64,000 nucleotides of DNA from Streptococcus australis. Lineage in GTDB: Bacteria; Bacillota; Bacilli; Lactobacillales; Streptococcaceae. The notes below the pieces were generated by a model. It made no database searches and had not been told where the DNA came from. It saw nothing but the letters and a program-made list of their open reading frames with translations. Each line of letters starts with the position of its first letter. Within the stretch, counting starts at the first letter, position 1. The position numbers and the translations under genes are program-made. Of this stretch, positions 18,244 to 27,490 are shown piece after piece. Where the stretch lies: positions 744,001-808,000 of the forward strand of contig NZ_LR594040.1 of assembly GCF_901543175.1 (NCBI RefSeq), in the 5' to 3' direction.

Positions 18244-18480
18244 TTATTTAGCAAGTTTAGCTGAAAGACGAGCTTTATCGCGGCTTGCTTTGTTTTTATG
18301 AATCAAACCTTTAGTTTCTGCTTTGTCGATAGCTGAGCTAGCAGCACGGAAAAGTTCTTCAGAAGGGTTTGCTTCGAAAGCTTTGATAGCAGTACGCATA
18401 GCTGATTTTTGAGCTGAGTTTTTTTCGTTTTGTTTCACGTTCAATTCAGCGCGTTTGATAGCTGATTTAATGTTTGCCAA
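18244..18480 (-). CDS. rpsT: 30S ribosomal protein S20
   Basis: 78 residues when started at the TTG at 18480: (M)[13 protein letters not shown], the conserved S20 N-terminus. The ATG 15 nt further upstream lies inside the SD (ATGGAGGTAAGAACATTG), so GGAGGT serves the TTG with 7-nt spacing. S20 binds 16S rRNA early in 30S assembly and is typically a small, Lys/Ala-rich helical protein, as here. The rare start codon may limit expression. Confidence 0.95.
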
Positions 18481-18547
18481 TGTTCTTACCTCCATATTTA
18501 CTAACTATACTATTATATCTGAAAACTTAAGTTTTGACAAGGGGAAA

Positions 18548-19468
18548 TTATTTTTTTAGGTAAATTTCATCGATTTCATGATTTTTAGTCTTATGGAGAA
18601 TAACCTCGGCTCGATTCCTTGTTGGTTCAATATAGTTTTGTAGATTTGTAAGGTTGATATCACTCCATACCTGGTGGGCAAAAGACTCTACTTCCCCTAT
18701 TGGCATTTGCGTAAAGCGGTGGTAGTAGCTATCTGGATCGTTTTGTGCAAAGCTGAGGAGTTTTAAAAATCGATCTAAATACCAGCTTTCAATGTCCTCG
18801 ACAGCAGCGTCTACATAGATGGAAAAATCAAAGAAGTCGGTGATGTAAAGACGCTCATTTTGAGGATTTTGAAAAACATTGATTCCTTCAACAATCACAA
18901 AATCTGCAGCCTTAACACGTTGTTTCTCCCCAGGAACAATATCATAAACCTCGTGAGAATAGACGGGGATATCAACATCCTGTCCATTTTTTAAGCGATC
19001 AAGAAAATTCAGTAAGGCTTCCATGTCATAACTCTCTGGAAAGCCTTTGCGATTTAAGATTCCTTGGTCTATTAACGTTTGATTGGGATAGAGAAAACCA
19101 TCAGTCGTCACTAACTCCACAGTAGCGTCAGTCACTGTACGAGACAGAAGGATTTGCAGAAGTCGGCTAGTTGTTGACTTTCCGACAGCAACACTTCCTG
19201 AAACACCGATGATGAAGGGCTGAGATTTACTCTCTCTTTGGAGAAAAATTCCCTTAGAAAAGGCTAAATCCTCTTTGGTGCGTTTGTAAATTTGGATGAG
19301 ATGGGCCAAAGGTAAATAAATATCTGTCACATCTTGTAGGCTGATTTGGTCGTTAAAACTCTTGATTGAGTCTAGTTCTTCTTCCGTCAAGGGAGGGGTT
19401 GACTTGCGGTGCAAGGACTGCCAGGTTTCACGGCTGATTCTTTCAAAATGTAAAAATTCGTTGGTCAT
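18548..19468 (-). CDS. coaA: Pantothenate kinase, type I
   Basis: 306 residues. P-loop [15 protein letters not shown] (about residues 90-104) is followed by TTDGFLYPN and [14 protein letters not shown], all landmarks of the prokaryotic CoaA family. It phosphorylates pantothenate, the first and controlling step of coenzyme A synthesis. SD GAGG lies about 8 nt before the ATG. It is divergent from the nucleoside operon. Confidence 0.96.
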   Translation of the reverse strand: MTNEFLHFERISRETWQSLHRKSTPPLTEEELDSIKSFNDQISLQDVTDIYLPLAHLIQIYKRTKEDLAFSKGIFLQRESKSQPFIIGVSGSVAVGKSTTSRLLQILLSRTVTDATVELVTTDGFLYPNQTLIDQGILNRKGFPESYDMEALLNFLDRLKNGQDVDIPVYSHEVYDIVPGEKQRVKAADFVIVEGINVFQNPQNERLYITDFFDFSIYVDAAVEDIESWYLDRFLKLLSFAQNDPDSYYHRFTQMPIGEVESFAHQVWSDINLTNLQNYIEPTRNRAEVILHKTKNHEIDEIYLKK

Positions 19469-19658
19469 ATTTTTTCCTCGTTCGATATCTTAGTATATCA
19501 TATTTCTCATCTAAAGAGAGAATGAAATTCGATATTTCTCATTCTGATTCTTGAAAGTTGCTATAAGTTGCTCTAAAAGGTCAAAAATAGAGGAAATAAC
19601 AAGAAAATTCTTTAATTATTATCATAACAGATTTAGTTTGTTTGTTGAATTTTAGTTT

Positions 19659-19672
19659 TGTAAACGGTGTTA
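19659..19672 (+). promoter_or_regulatory. Candidate cre site (CcpA) at the nucleoside operon promoter
   Basis: TGTAAACGGTGTTA matches the cre consensus TGNAANCGNTNNCA at every fixed position except one (T for C near the end). It covers the -35 region of the following operon, where bound CcpA would block transcription. Carbon-catabolite repression fits genes that feed nucleoside sugars into glycolysis. Confidence 0.6.
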
Positions 19673-19687
19673 AAAAACCTTAAAATA

Positions 19688-19702
19688 TGCTAAAATAGTT
19701 TC
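19688..19702 (+). promoter_or_regulatory. Extended -10 with start codon 6 nt downstream (predicted leaderless mRNA)
   Basis: TGC-TAAAAT (19688-19696) followed by AGTTTC and then ATG at 19703. Transcription normally starts about 7 nt after the -10, i.e. at the A of this ATG. There is no SD before the ATG. Confidence 0.7.
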
Positions 19703-20293
19703 ATGAGTAAAATGTATTATGCAGAAAATCCAGATGCAGCTCACGATATTCATGAATTGAGAGTAGAGTTGCTAGGATATAAAATGACCTTTTTAACGGA
19801 TGCAGGTGTCTTTAGTAAAAAGATGATTGACTTTGGTAGTCAGCTTTTACTGAAGTGTCTAGAGGTTGAAAAAGGCGAGCGAGTGCTAGATGTTGGCTGT
19901 GGGTACGGTCCCCTAGGGATTTCTTTGGTCAAGGCTTACGGAGTTCAAGCAACCATGGTTGATATCAATAATCGTGCTCTGGACTTGGCGCGAAAAAATG
20001 CTGAGAGAAACCAAGTTTCAGCAACTATTTTCCAATCCAACATCTATGAACAAGTTGAAGGGAAATTTGACCATGTCATTTCCAATCCGCCGATTCGTGC
20101 GGGCAAGCAAGTTGTTCATGAGATTATCGAAAAGAGCATGGACTTTCTGGAAGACGGTGGAGATTTAACAATTGTTATTCAGAAAAAACAGGGTGCTCCT
20201 AGTGCCAAAAGCAAGATGGAAGACGTTTTTGGAAATTGTGAAATCATAAAGAAGGACAAGGGTTATTATATCCTTAGAAGTGTGAAATCATGA
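19703..20293 (+). CDS. RsmC-like class I SAM-dependent methyltransferase
   Basis: 196 residues. SAM-binding motif I is VLDVGCGYGPLGI (about residues 59-71). The catalytic motif NPPIRAGK (about 129) is the NPP[F/Y/I] signature of N-methyltransferases acting on guanine or adenine in RNA (RsmC/RlmG group). The N-terminus lacks the extra inactive domain of enterobacterial RsmC, as usual in Firmicutes. The ATG appears leaderless, with no SD. It overlaps pdp by 4 bp (ATGA), making it the first gene of the nucleoside operon. Exact RNA target is unproven. Confidence 0.85.
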   Translation: MSKMYYAENPDAAHDIHELRVELLGYKMTFLTDAGVFSKKMIDFGSQLLLKCLEVEKGERVLDVGCGYGPLGISLVKAYGVQATMVDINNRALDLARKNAERNQVSATIFQSNIYEQVEGKFDHVISNPPIRAGKQVVHEIIEKSMDFLEDGGDLTIVIQKKQGAPSAKSKMEDVFGNCEIIKKDKGYYILRSVKS

Positions 20294-21567
20294 GAGCAGT
20301 TGATTTAATCCAAAAGAAACGAGATGGTCAAGAACTGTCTTCAAGTGAGATCGAATGGTTGGTAGAAGGCTATGTTGCTGGAACTGTCCCAGACTATCAA
20401 ATGTCTGCCTTTGCTATGGCGGTTTATTTCAAAGGAATGACTACACGTGAGATTTCTGACCTGACGATGAATATGGTTAAGACGGGGCAAGAGTTTGATT
20501 TGTCAGCCATAGAGGGTATCAAAGTAGATAAACACTCGACAGGTGGTGTTGGTGATAAGGTGACCTTGATTTTAGCACCTTTAGTAGCAAGTTTTGGAGT
20601 GCCAGTAGCCAAGATGAGTGGTCGTGGACTAGGACACACTGGCGGAACCTTAGATAAGTTAGAAGCGATCAAGGGTTACCAAGTGGAGCGCAGTCAAGAG
20701 GATTTCATCAAACAGGTTCAAGATATTGGTGTATCTGTCATTGGTCAATCTGACCAGCTGGTTAAAGCAGACAAACTTCTCTATGCCCTCCGTGATGTGA
20801 CAGCGACTGTCGATACCATTCCTTTGATTGCTAGTTCTGTCATGAGTAAGAAAATCGCTGCTGGGGCAGATGCCATCTTGCTAGATGTGACTGTCGGTGA
20901 GGGTGCCTTTATGAAGACTGTTGAGGAGGCGCGTGAATTGGCTCAAACCATGGTTGATCTCGGTAAGGCAGTTGGACGAAAGACAGTAGCAGTCATTACC
21001 GATATGAGTCAACCCTTGGGTCGAGCTATTGGCAATCGTCTCGAAATCCTAGAAGCAATTGAAATTCTTCAAGGAAAGGGTCGAGAAGATATTAGTCACT
21101 TTATTTGTGAACTAGCTCAGATTATGCTTGGTTTGGCAAATGTTGAGAAGACAGTTGAAGAAGTACGTCAACATCTTGAAAACGGCCAAGCGCTGGCTAA
21201 GTTTGAAGAAATGGTGGCGGCTCAAGGCGGTGATTTAGAAGATCTTTATCGCCCAGTCAAGGTGGCGCATGTAGTAGATATCCCGGCTCAAGAGTCAGGT
21301 GTCATTTCAGCCCTTCCAGCGATGGAATTTGGTCTCTATGCCATGAGATTGGGAGCTGGTCGTGCAGTCAAGTCTGATGATTTAGACTATGAAACTGGAA
21401 TCGTTTTTGAGAAGAAGGTTGGTGACTCCGTTCAAAAGGGAGAAATTGTCGCAAAAGTTTATACAAATGGAAAAATTTCCCCTCAACTAGTTACAGAATT
21501 CCAAAAATATGTTAAAATAAATGATAGTGTGAAACGTTTGCAGGAAATAATTGAAATCATCTCATGA
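20290..21567 (+). CDS. pdp: Pyrimidine-nucleoside phosphorylase
   Basis: 425 residues of the thymidine/pyrimidine phosphorylase family. Phosphate- and substrate-binding segments [14 protein letters not shown] and [16 protein letters not shown] are clear, and [18 protein letters not shown] follows. The enzyme cleaves uridine/thymidine/deoxyuridine with phosphate to base and (deoxy)ribose-1-phosphate. The product pathway continues with DeoC encoded next. It overlaps the methyltransferase gene by 4 bp. Confidence 0.95.
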   Translation: MRAVDLIQKKRDGQELSSSEIEWLVEGYVAGTVPDYQMSAFAMAVYFKGMTTREISDLTMNMVKTGQEFDLSAIEGIKVDKHSTGGVGDKVTLILAPLVASFGVPVAKMSGRGLGHTGGTLDKLEAIKGYQVERSQEDFIKQVQDIGVSVIGQSDQLVKADKLLYALRDVTATVDTIPLIASSVMSKKIAAGADAILLDVTVGEGAFMKTVEEARELAQTMVDLGKAVGRKTVAVITDMSQPLGRAIGNRLEILEAIEILQGKGREDISHFICELAQIMLGLANVEKTVEEVRQHLENGQALAKFEEMVAAQGGDLEDLYRPVKVAHVVDIPAQESGVISALPAMEFGLYAMRLGAGRAVKSDDLDYETGIVFEKKVGDSVQKGEIVAKVYTNGKISPQLVTEFQKYVKINDSVKRLQEIIEIIS

Positions 21568-21586
21568 AAAAGAGAGGAATCCGAAT

Positions 21587-22249
21587 ATGAAATTAAACAA
21601 ATACATTGATCATACGCTTTTAAAACAAGATGCAAGTCAAGAACAAATTGATCGTTTGCTATCTGAAGCGCGTGAGTATGACTTTGCCAGCGTTTGTGTT
21701 AATCCCAGCTGGGTCGCTCATTCAAAGGCAGGACTTGATGGTTCAGATGTAAAGGTTTGTACAGTAGTTGGTTTCCCCTTGGGAGCAACAACTTCAGCTG
21801 TGAAAGCTTTTGAAACAAAAGAAGCTGTCCAAAACGGTGCAGATGAGATTGATATGGTTATCAATGTTGGTGCCCTCAAATCAGGTAATCTTGATTTGGT
21901 TGAATCGGACATCCGTGCTGTCGTAGAAGCAAGTGGTGACAAGTTGGTTAAGGTCATTATTGAAGCTTGCTTGTTGACAGACGATGAAAAGGATGTGGCT
22001 TGCCAATTATCCCAGAAAGCAGGTGCTGACTTTGTCAAAACATCAACTGGATTTTCAACTGGTGGTGCCACTATAGAGGATGTTCAGTTGATGCGTAAAA
22101 CAGTTGGGCCAGATATGGGAGTTAAGGCTGCTGGTGGCGCTCGCTCATATGCAGATGCTGTTGCTTTTGTGGAAGCGGGCGCTACCCGTGTTGGAACATC
22201 AGCTGGTGTGGCAATTTTAAAAGGAGAATTAGCAGATGGCGACTACTGA
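21587..22249 (+). CDS. deoC: Deoxyribose-phosphate aldolase
   Basis: 220 residues from the ATG at 21587 (SD AGAGGA); an upstream in-frame TTG at 21551 lies inside pdp without an SD. Class I aldolase motifs are KVIIEACLL and [19 protein letters not shown], the latter carrying the Schiff-base Lys; [13 protein letters not shown] follows. It splits deoxyribose-5-phosphate into acetaldehyde and glyceraldehyde-3-phosphate, linking nucleosides to glycolysis. It overlaps cdd by 14 bp. Confidence 0.97.
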   Translation: MKLNKYIDHTLLKQDASQEQIDRLLSEAREYDFASVCVNPSWVAHSKAGLDGSDVKVCTVVGFPLGATTSAVKAFETKEAVQNGADEIDMVINVGALKSGNLDLVESDIRAVVEASGDKLVKVIIEACLLTDDEKDVACQLSQKAGADFVKTSTGFSTGGATIEDVQLMRKTVGPDMGVKAAGGARSYADAVAFVEAGATRVGTSAGVAILKGELADGDY

Positions 22250-22625
22250 GTTGATTGAACTAGCAATTGAAACCAGCAAGAGAGCCTATGTACCCTATTC
22301 TCATTTTCCTATTGGAGCTGTTTTAGTAGCCAAGGGTGGTAGTATTTATACGGGTGTGAACATCGAGAATGCTAGCTATTCTTTGACGAACTGTGGAGAG
22401 CGTACAGCGATTTTCAAAGCAGTTTCCGAAGGCCAAAGAGAGTTTTCAGAGTTGATTGTCTATGGACAGACTGAAAGACCTATATCACCATGTGGCGCTT
22501 GTCGCCAAGTGATGGCTGAATTTTTTGAAAAAGATCTAAAAGTGACCCTTGTCGCTAAAGATAAATCGACGGTCGAGATGACGGTCGGGGAGTTGCTTCC
22601 ATACTCTTTTACAGACTTAAACTAG
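22236..22625 (+). CDS. cdd: Cytidine deaminase
   Basis: 129 residues, the small tetrameric type. Zinc-site motifs are NCGERTAIF (Cys plus catalytic Glu) and PCGACRQV (two more Cys). It converts cytidine/deoxycytidine to uridine/deoxyuridine, which Pdp then cleaves. It is followed by short hairpins before the lipoprotein gene. Confidence 0.97.
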   Translation: MATTELIELAIETSKRAYVPYSHFPIGAVLVAKGGSIYTGVNIENASYSLTNCGERTAIFKAVSEGQREFSELIVYGQTERPISPCGACRQVMAEFFEKDLKVTLVAKDKSTVEMTVGELLPYSFTDLN

Positions 22626-22630
22626 TCTGA

Positions 22631-22690
22631 GTCACTCTTTGAGTGACGCGGTCCTTGTGGCCAACCAATCCATACTTGCAACATCGTTGC
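22631..22690 (+). promoter_or_regulatory. Two small hairpins between cdd and the lipoprotein gene
   Basis: GTCACTC-TTT-GAGTGAC (22631-22647) and TGCAAC-ATC-GTTGCA (about 22676-22690). Neither is followed by a T-run, so they are not ordinary terminators. They could protect or process the mRNA so that the abundant binding protein is expressed separately from the enzymes. Confidence 0.45.
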
Positions 22691-22714
22691 ACATCTTATT
22701 TAGGAGGTTCAGTA

Positions 22715-23770
22715 ATGAACAAGAAACAATGGCTAGGCCTTGGTCTAGTTGCAGTAGCAGCAGTTGGACTTGCTGCATGTGGTAACCGCTCTTCTCGTAA
22801 CGCAGCTTCATCTTCATCTGAAATGAAGACCAAAGCAGCAATCGTAACAGATACTGGTGGTGTTGATGATAAATCATTTAACCAATCAGCTTGGGAAGGT
22901 TTGCAAGACTGGGGTAAAGAACACAACCTTTCTAAAGATAACGGTTACACTTACTTCCAATCAACAAGCGAAGCAGACTATGCTAACCACTTGCAACAAG
23001 CGGCTGGAAGTTACAACCTGATCTTCGGTGTTGGTTTTGCCCTTCACAATGCAGTTGAAGAGGCAGCAAAAGACCACTCTGACTTAAACTATGTCTTGAT
23101 TGATGATGTGATCAAAGATCAAAAGAATGTTGCGAGCGTAACATTTGCAGATAACGAAGCAGCTTACCTTGCTGGTGTTGCAGCAGCTAAAACAACTAAA
23201 ACAAAACAAGTTGGTTTTGTAGGTGGTATCGAATCTGAAGTTATTTCACGTTTCGCTGCTGGATTTAAGGCTGGTGTTGAGTCAGTAGACCCATCTATCA
23301 AAGTACAAGTTGACTACGCTGGTTCATTTGGTGATGCTGCCAAAGGTAAAACAATTGCAGCAGCTCAATACGCTGCAGGTGCAGACGTTGTCTACCAAGC
23401 AGCTGGTGGTACAGGTGCTGGTGTCTTTGCTGAAGCAAAATCTTTGAACGAAAGTAAAAATGAAGACGAAAAAGTTTGGGTTATTGGTGTAGACCGTGAC
23501 CAAGCAGCAGAAGGTAAATACACTTCTAAAGATGGTAAAGAATCAAACTTTGTTCTTGTATCTACATTGAAACAAGTTGGTACAACTGTAAAAGATATTG
23601 CCAACAAAACAGAAAAAGGTGAATTCCCTGGCGGACAAGTTATTGTCTACTCATTGAAGGATAAAGGGGTTGACTTGGCAGTAACAAACCTTTCAGAAGA
23701 AGGTAAAAAAGCTGTTGAAGACGCAAAAGCTAAAATCCTTGACGGAAGCGTAAAAGTTCCTGAAAAATAA
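22715..23770 (+). CDS. pnrA: Nucleoside-binding lipoprotein (PnrA/BmpA family)
   Basis: 351 residues from the ATG at 22715 with strong SD AGGAGG. The signal ends in lipobox LAAC (Cys22) and a Ser-rich tether follows. The mature part is a BMP-family periplasmic-binding fold: VTDTGGVDDKSFNQSAWEG near the start, later VGFVGGIESEVISRF and VIGVDRDQAAEGKY. It captures nucleosides for the ABC transporter encoded next; the pneumococcal PnrA counterpart is a known surface antigen. A hairpin after the stop likely makes this gene more abundant than the transporter. Confidence 0.93.
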   Translation: MNKKQWLGLGLVAVAAVGLAACGNRSSRNAASSSSEMKTKAAIVTDTGGVDDKSFNQSAWEGLQDWGKEHNLSKDNGYTYFQSTSEADYANHLQQAAGSYNLIFGVGFALHNAVEEAAKDHSDLNYVLIDDVIKDQKNVASVTFADNEAAYLAGVAAAKTTKTKQVGFVGGIESEVISRFAAGFKAGVESVDPSIKVQVDYAGSFGDAAKGKTIAAAQYAAGADVVYQAAGGTGAGVFAEAKSLNESKNEDEKVWVIGVDRDQAAEGKYTSKDGKESNFVLVSTLKQVGTTVKDIANKTEKGEFPGGQVIVYSLKDKGVDLAVTNLSEEGKKAVEDAKAKILDGSVKVPEK

Positions 23771-23791
23771 TGGATAAAAGTCATTTCTTAG

Positions 23792-23842
23792 GAAGCGACC
23801 ATCGGTCGCTTCTTTAAGAATTGAGGCAATTTTTTGTCTCAA
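23792..23842 (+). terminator. Partial terminator / two hairpins between the binding protein and ABC ATPase genes
   Basis: First hairpin GAAGCGACC-ATC-GGTCGCTTC (23792-23812), with TTTA after. Second TTGAGGCA / TGTCTCAA (23821-23842). The weak T-run suggests partial termination, a usual way to lower transporter relative to binding protein. Confidence 0.7.
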
Positions 23843-23907
23843 TAGAACTTGTTAACACGATTAGCAGGTTTTATTGAAACAAAATAAACCTCGGAAAGGA
23901 AAAGCAT

Positions 23908-25443
23908 ATGGCACACGAAAATGTCATTGAGATGCGGGATATTACCAAGGTGTTTGGTGAATTTGTAGCAAACGACAAGATCAACTTGCAACTGCGAGAA
24001 GGTGAAATCCATGCACTTTTAGGAGAAAATGGAGCGGGTAAATCCACTCTGATGAATATGCTGGCAGGACTTCTCGAGCCAACTAGTGGTGAAATTGCGG
24101 TGAATGGTCAAGTTGTCAAACTAGATTCACCTTCTAAAGCCGCTAGTCTAGGAATTGGGATGGTTCACCAACATTTTATGTTGGTTGAGGCTTTTACAGT
24201 AGCTGAAAATATCATTTTGGGGAGTGAAATCACTAAAAATGGTGTGCTAGATATAGCTGAAGCTACTAAAGAAATCAAAGCTCTTTCTGAACGTTATGGT
24301 TTGGCAGTGGATCCTGCTGCCAAGGTGGCAGATATTTCTGTTGGTGCTCAACAACGTGTAGAAATCTTGAAGACACTTTACCGTGGTGCTGATATCCTCA
24401 TCTTTGACGAACCTACGGCAGTATTGACTCCTTCAGAGATTGATGAGTTGATGGCTATCATGAAAAACCTTGTTAAAGAAGGAAAATCCATTATTTTGAT
24501 TACCCATAAACTGGATGAAATTCGTGCGGTATCCAATCGAGTGACGGTTATTCGTCGTGGGAAATCAATCCAGACGGTGGAGATTGCAGGGGCAACCAAT
24601 GCGGACTTGGCTGAGATGATGGTGGGACGTTCTGTCTCCTTCAAAACGGAGAAACAGGCACCACAACCAAAAGAAGTAGTCTTGTCTATCAAAGACTTGG
24701 TTGTCAATGAAAACCGCGGTGTACCAGCTGTGAAGAATCTTTCTTTGGATGTTCGTGCTGGTGAAATTGTTGGTATTGCAGGTATTGATGGCAATGGTCA
24801 GTCTGAACTCATTCAAGCCATTACGGGTCTTCGTAAGGTTGAGTCTGGTAGTATTGAATTAAAAGGCAAATCAATCGTAGGGATGCACCCTCGACAAATT
24901 ACGGAACTCAGTGTGGGGCATGTTCCTGAAGACCGCCACCGTGATGGTTTGATTTTGGAGATGATGATTTCAGAAAATATCGCTCTCCAAACCTACTACA
25001 AAGAACCACTCAGCAAGAATGGTATCTTAAACTATGCCAATATCACTTCGCATGCTAAAAAATTAATGGAAGAATTTGACGTCCGTGCGGCAAGCGAATT
25101 TGTCCCAGCAGCAGCTCTTTCAGGGGGAAATCAACAAAAAGCGATTATCGCTCGTGAGATTGATCGTGATCCTGATCTCCTTATCGTCAGCCAACCAACT
25201 CGTGGTTTGGATGTCGGTGCCATTGAATATATCCACAAACGCTTGATTGAAGAACGTGATAACGGAAAAGCTGTGCTTGTTGTCAGCTTTGAATTGGATG
25301 AGATTTTAAATGTTTCAGACCGAATTGCTGTTATTCATGATGGGAAGATTCAAGGTATTGTGTCGCCAGAAACGACTAACAAACAAGAACTTGGTATCTT
25401 GATGGCAGGTGGAAACTTGGGAAAGGAGAAGGATGATGTCTAA
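23908..25443 (+). CDS. nupA: Nucleoside ABC transporter, double ATPase subunit
   Basis: 511 residues with two ABC modules, as in sugar/nucleoside uptake ATPases (RbsA type). Module 1 has GENGAGKST, an ISVGAQQRV signature and LIFDEPTAVLTP. Module 2 has a degenerate P-loop region GIDGNGQSE and LSGGNQQKA. One module being degenerate is normal for this family. It energises the two permeases that follow. Its end overlaps the first permease start. Confidence 0.93.
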   Translation: MAHENVIEMRDITKVFGEFVANDKINLQLREGEIHALLGENGAGKSTLMNMLAGLLEPTSGEIAVNGQVVKLDSPSKAASLGIGMVHQHFMLVEAFTVAENIILGSEITKNGVLDIAEATKEIKALSERYGLAVDPAAKVADISVGAQQRVEILKTLYRGADILIFDEPTAVLTPSEIDELMAIMKNLVKEGKSIILITHKLDEIRAVSNRVTVIRRGKSIQTVEIAGATNADLAEMMVGRSVSFKTEKQAPQPKEVVLSIKDLVVNENRGVPAVKNLSLDVRAGEIVGIAGIDGNGQSELIQAITGLRKVESGSIELKGKSIVGMHPRQITELSVGHVPEDRHRDGLILEMMISENIALQTYYKEPLSKNGILNYANITSHAKKLMEEFDVRAASEFVPAAALSGGNQQKAIIAREIDRDPDLLIVSQPTRGLDVGAIEYIHKRLIEERDNGKAVLVVSFELDEILNVSDRIAVIHDGKIQGIVSPETTNKQELGILMAGGNLGKEKDDV

Positions 25444-26494
25444 AAAGTTACAACAAATTTCGGTTCCCTTGATTTCCGTATTCTTAGGAATCTTGCTCGG
25501 AGCCATTGTCATGTGGATTTTCGGCTACGATGCTATCTGGGGTTATGAGGAGTTGTTCTATACAGCTTTTGGTAGTCTCCGTGGGATTGGTGAAATTTTC
25601 CGTGCCATGGGTCCTCTTATCTTGATTGGTCTGGGGTTTGCAGTTGCCAGCCGTGCAGGTTTCTTTAACGTTGGACTTCCTGGTCAGGCACTAGCGGGTT
25701 GGATTCTTAGTGGTTGGTTTGCTTTGTCGCATCCGGACATGCCACGCCCAATGTTGATTTTAGCGACCGTAGTAATTGCTTTGATTGCAGGTGGGATTGT
25801 AGGTGCTATTCCAGGTATTCTCAGAGCTTATTTAGGTACATCAGAGGTTATCGTAACCATTATGATGAACTATATTGTTTTGTACGTAGGGAATGCCTTT
25901 ATTCATTCTTTCCCGAAAGACTTTATGCAAAGTACAGACTCAACGATTCGTGTGAGTGCCAATGCCACTTATCAAACACCATGGTTATCTGAGTTAACTG
26001 GCAATTCTCGTATGAATATCGGAATCTTCTTTGCCATCATTGCTGTTGGTGTGATTTGGTTCTTGCTCAAGAAAACGACTCTCGGTTTTGAAATTCGTGC
26101 AGTTGGTCTTAATCCCCATGCCTCAGAGTACGCTGGTATTTCAGCAAAACGTACAATCATCCTATCAATGATTATCTCTGGTGCTTTGGCTGGTCTTGGT
26201 GGAGCTGTCGAAGGTCTTGGAACTTTCCAAAACGTTTACGTTCAGGGCTCATCATTAGCTATCGGATTTAACGGGATGGCAGTTAGTTTGCTTGCTGGAA
26301 ATTCACCAATTGGAATTCTCTTTGCGGCCTTCTTATTTGGTGTTCTGCAGGTAGGTGCGCCAGGTATGAATGCTGCGCAAGTTCCGTCTGAACTTGTCAG
26401 CATTGTAACAGCGTCCATTATCTTCTTTGTCAGTGTTCACTATATTATCGAACATTTTGTCAAACCAAAAAAACAAGTTAAAGGAGGTAAGTAA
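25433..26494 (+). CDS. nupB: Nucleoside ABC transporter permease 1
   Basis: About 353 residues, starting MMSKKLQQISVPL. Two ATGs are in tandem at 25433/25436, behind SD AAGGAGAAGG. It has eight to ten TMs, with the BPD_transp_2 signature region (EIRAVGLNPHASEYAGI, then ALAGLGGAVEGLG). It forms half of the channel for nucleosides. It overlaps the ATPase gene by about 10 bp and the next permease starts 2 nt after its stop. Confidence 0.93.
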   Translation: MMSKKLQQISVPLISVFLGILLGAIVMWIFGYDAIWGYEELFYTAFGSLRGIGEIFRAMGPLILIGLGFAVASRAGFFNVGLPGQALAGWILSGWFALSHPDMPRPMLILATVVIALIAGGIVGAIPGILRAYLGTSEVIVTIMMNYIVLYVGNAFIHSFPKDFMQSTDSTIRVSANATYQTPWLSELTGNSRMNIGIFFAIIAVGVIWFLLKKTTLGFEIRAVGLNPHASEYAGISAKRTIILSMIISGALAGLGGAVEGLGTFQNVYVQGSSLAIGFNGMAVSLLAGNSPIGILFAAFLFGVLQVGAPGMNAAQVPSELVSIVTASIIFFVSVHYIIEHFVKPKKQVKGGK

Positions 26495-26496
26495 GG

Positions 26497-27453
26497 ATGT
26501 CTATTACAACATTACTCACCCTCTTGGTCTCTTCTATGCTGATTTACTCAGCACCACTTATTTTTACGAGTATTGGAGGAGTCTTCTCTGAACGTGGTGG
26601 TGTCGTTAACGTCGGTCTTGAAGGAATTATGGTTATGGGAGCCTTTTCTGGGGTTGTCTTTAACCTTGAGTTTGCAGAACAACTTGGAGCAGCGACTCCT
26701 TGGATTTCCTTGTTAGTTGCTGGTGTCGTGGGAGCTATTTTCTCCCTCATTCATGCAGTCGCTACAGTTCATTTCCGTGCGGACCATGTTGTCAGTGGTA
26801 CAGTATTGAACTTGATGGCTCCTGCCCTAGCAGTTTTCTTGGTTAAGGTTCTTTATAACAAAGGACAAACGGATAACTTAAGTCAGACCTTTGGACGTTT
26901 TGATTTTCCAGTTTTGGCTAATATCCCAGTGATTGGAGATATCTTCTTCAAGTCAACAAGTTTGCTAGGTTATATCGCGATTACCTTCTCATTCTTTGCT
27001 TGGTTTATCCTCTTCAAGACCCGCTTTGGTCTTCGCCTTCGCTCTGTCGGTGAACACCCTCAAGCAGCGGACACTTTGGGAATCAATGTCTACAAGATGA
27101 GATATTTAGGGGTTATCATATCAGGTTTCCTAGGGGGAATTGGGGGAGCGATTTATGCTCAATCCATTTCAGTTAACTTCTCAGTGACAACTATTGTTGG
27201 ACCTGGATTTATCGCTCTTGCTGCGATGATCTTTGGTAAATGGAATCCAATCGGAGCCATGCTATCCAGTCTCTTCTTTGGACTTTCACAAAGTTTGGCT
27301 GTTATCGGCTCTCAATTGCCATTCCTACAAGGAGTGCCAGCGGTTTACCTTCAAATCGCACCTTATGTTTTGACCATTCTTGTCTTGGCAGCCTTCTTTG
27401 GAAAAGCAGTTGCGCCAAAAGCAGATGGTATCAACTACATCAAGTCAAAATAA
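26497..27453 (+). CDS. nupC: Nucleoside ABC transporter permease 2
   Basis: 318 residues with about eight TMs. The family signature LRLRSVGEHPQAADTLGINV is followed by GFLGGIGGAIYA, parallel to the same region of permease 1. The two permeases form the heterodimeric membrane channel. A strong SD (AAAGGAGGTAAG) sits inside the end of the preceding gene. It ends the module at a strong palindromic terminator. Confidence 0.93.
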   Translation: MSITTLLTLLVSSMLIYSAPLIFTSIGGVFSERGGVVNVGLEGIMVMGAFSGVVFNLEFAEQLGAATPWISLLVAGVVGAIFSLIHAVATVHFRADHVVSGTVLNLMAPALAVFLVKVLYNKGQTDNLSQTFGRFDFPVLANIPVIGDIFFKSTSLLGYIAITFSFFAWFILFKTRFGLRLRSVGEHPQAADTLGINVYKMRYLGVIISGFLGGIGGAIYAQSISVNFSVTTIVGPGFIALAAMIFGKWNPIGAMLSSLFFGLSQSLAVIGSQLPFLQGVPAVYLQIAPYVLTILVLAAFFGKAVAPKADGINYIKSK

Positions 27454-27462
27454 GCATACAAA

Positions 27463-27490
27463 AAAACGCCAGTTTAAACTGGCGTTTTAT
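27463..27490. terminator. Bidirectional palindromic terminator
   Basis: Perfect palindrome AAAACGCCAG / CTGGCGTTTT centred on TTTAAA, between convergent nupC and plsY, flanked by A- and T-runs. Confidence 0.9.
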
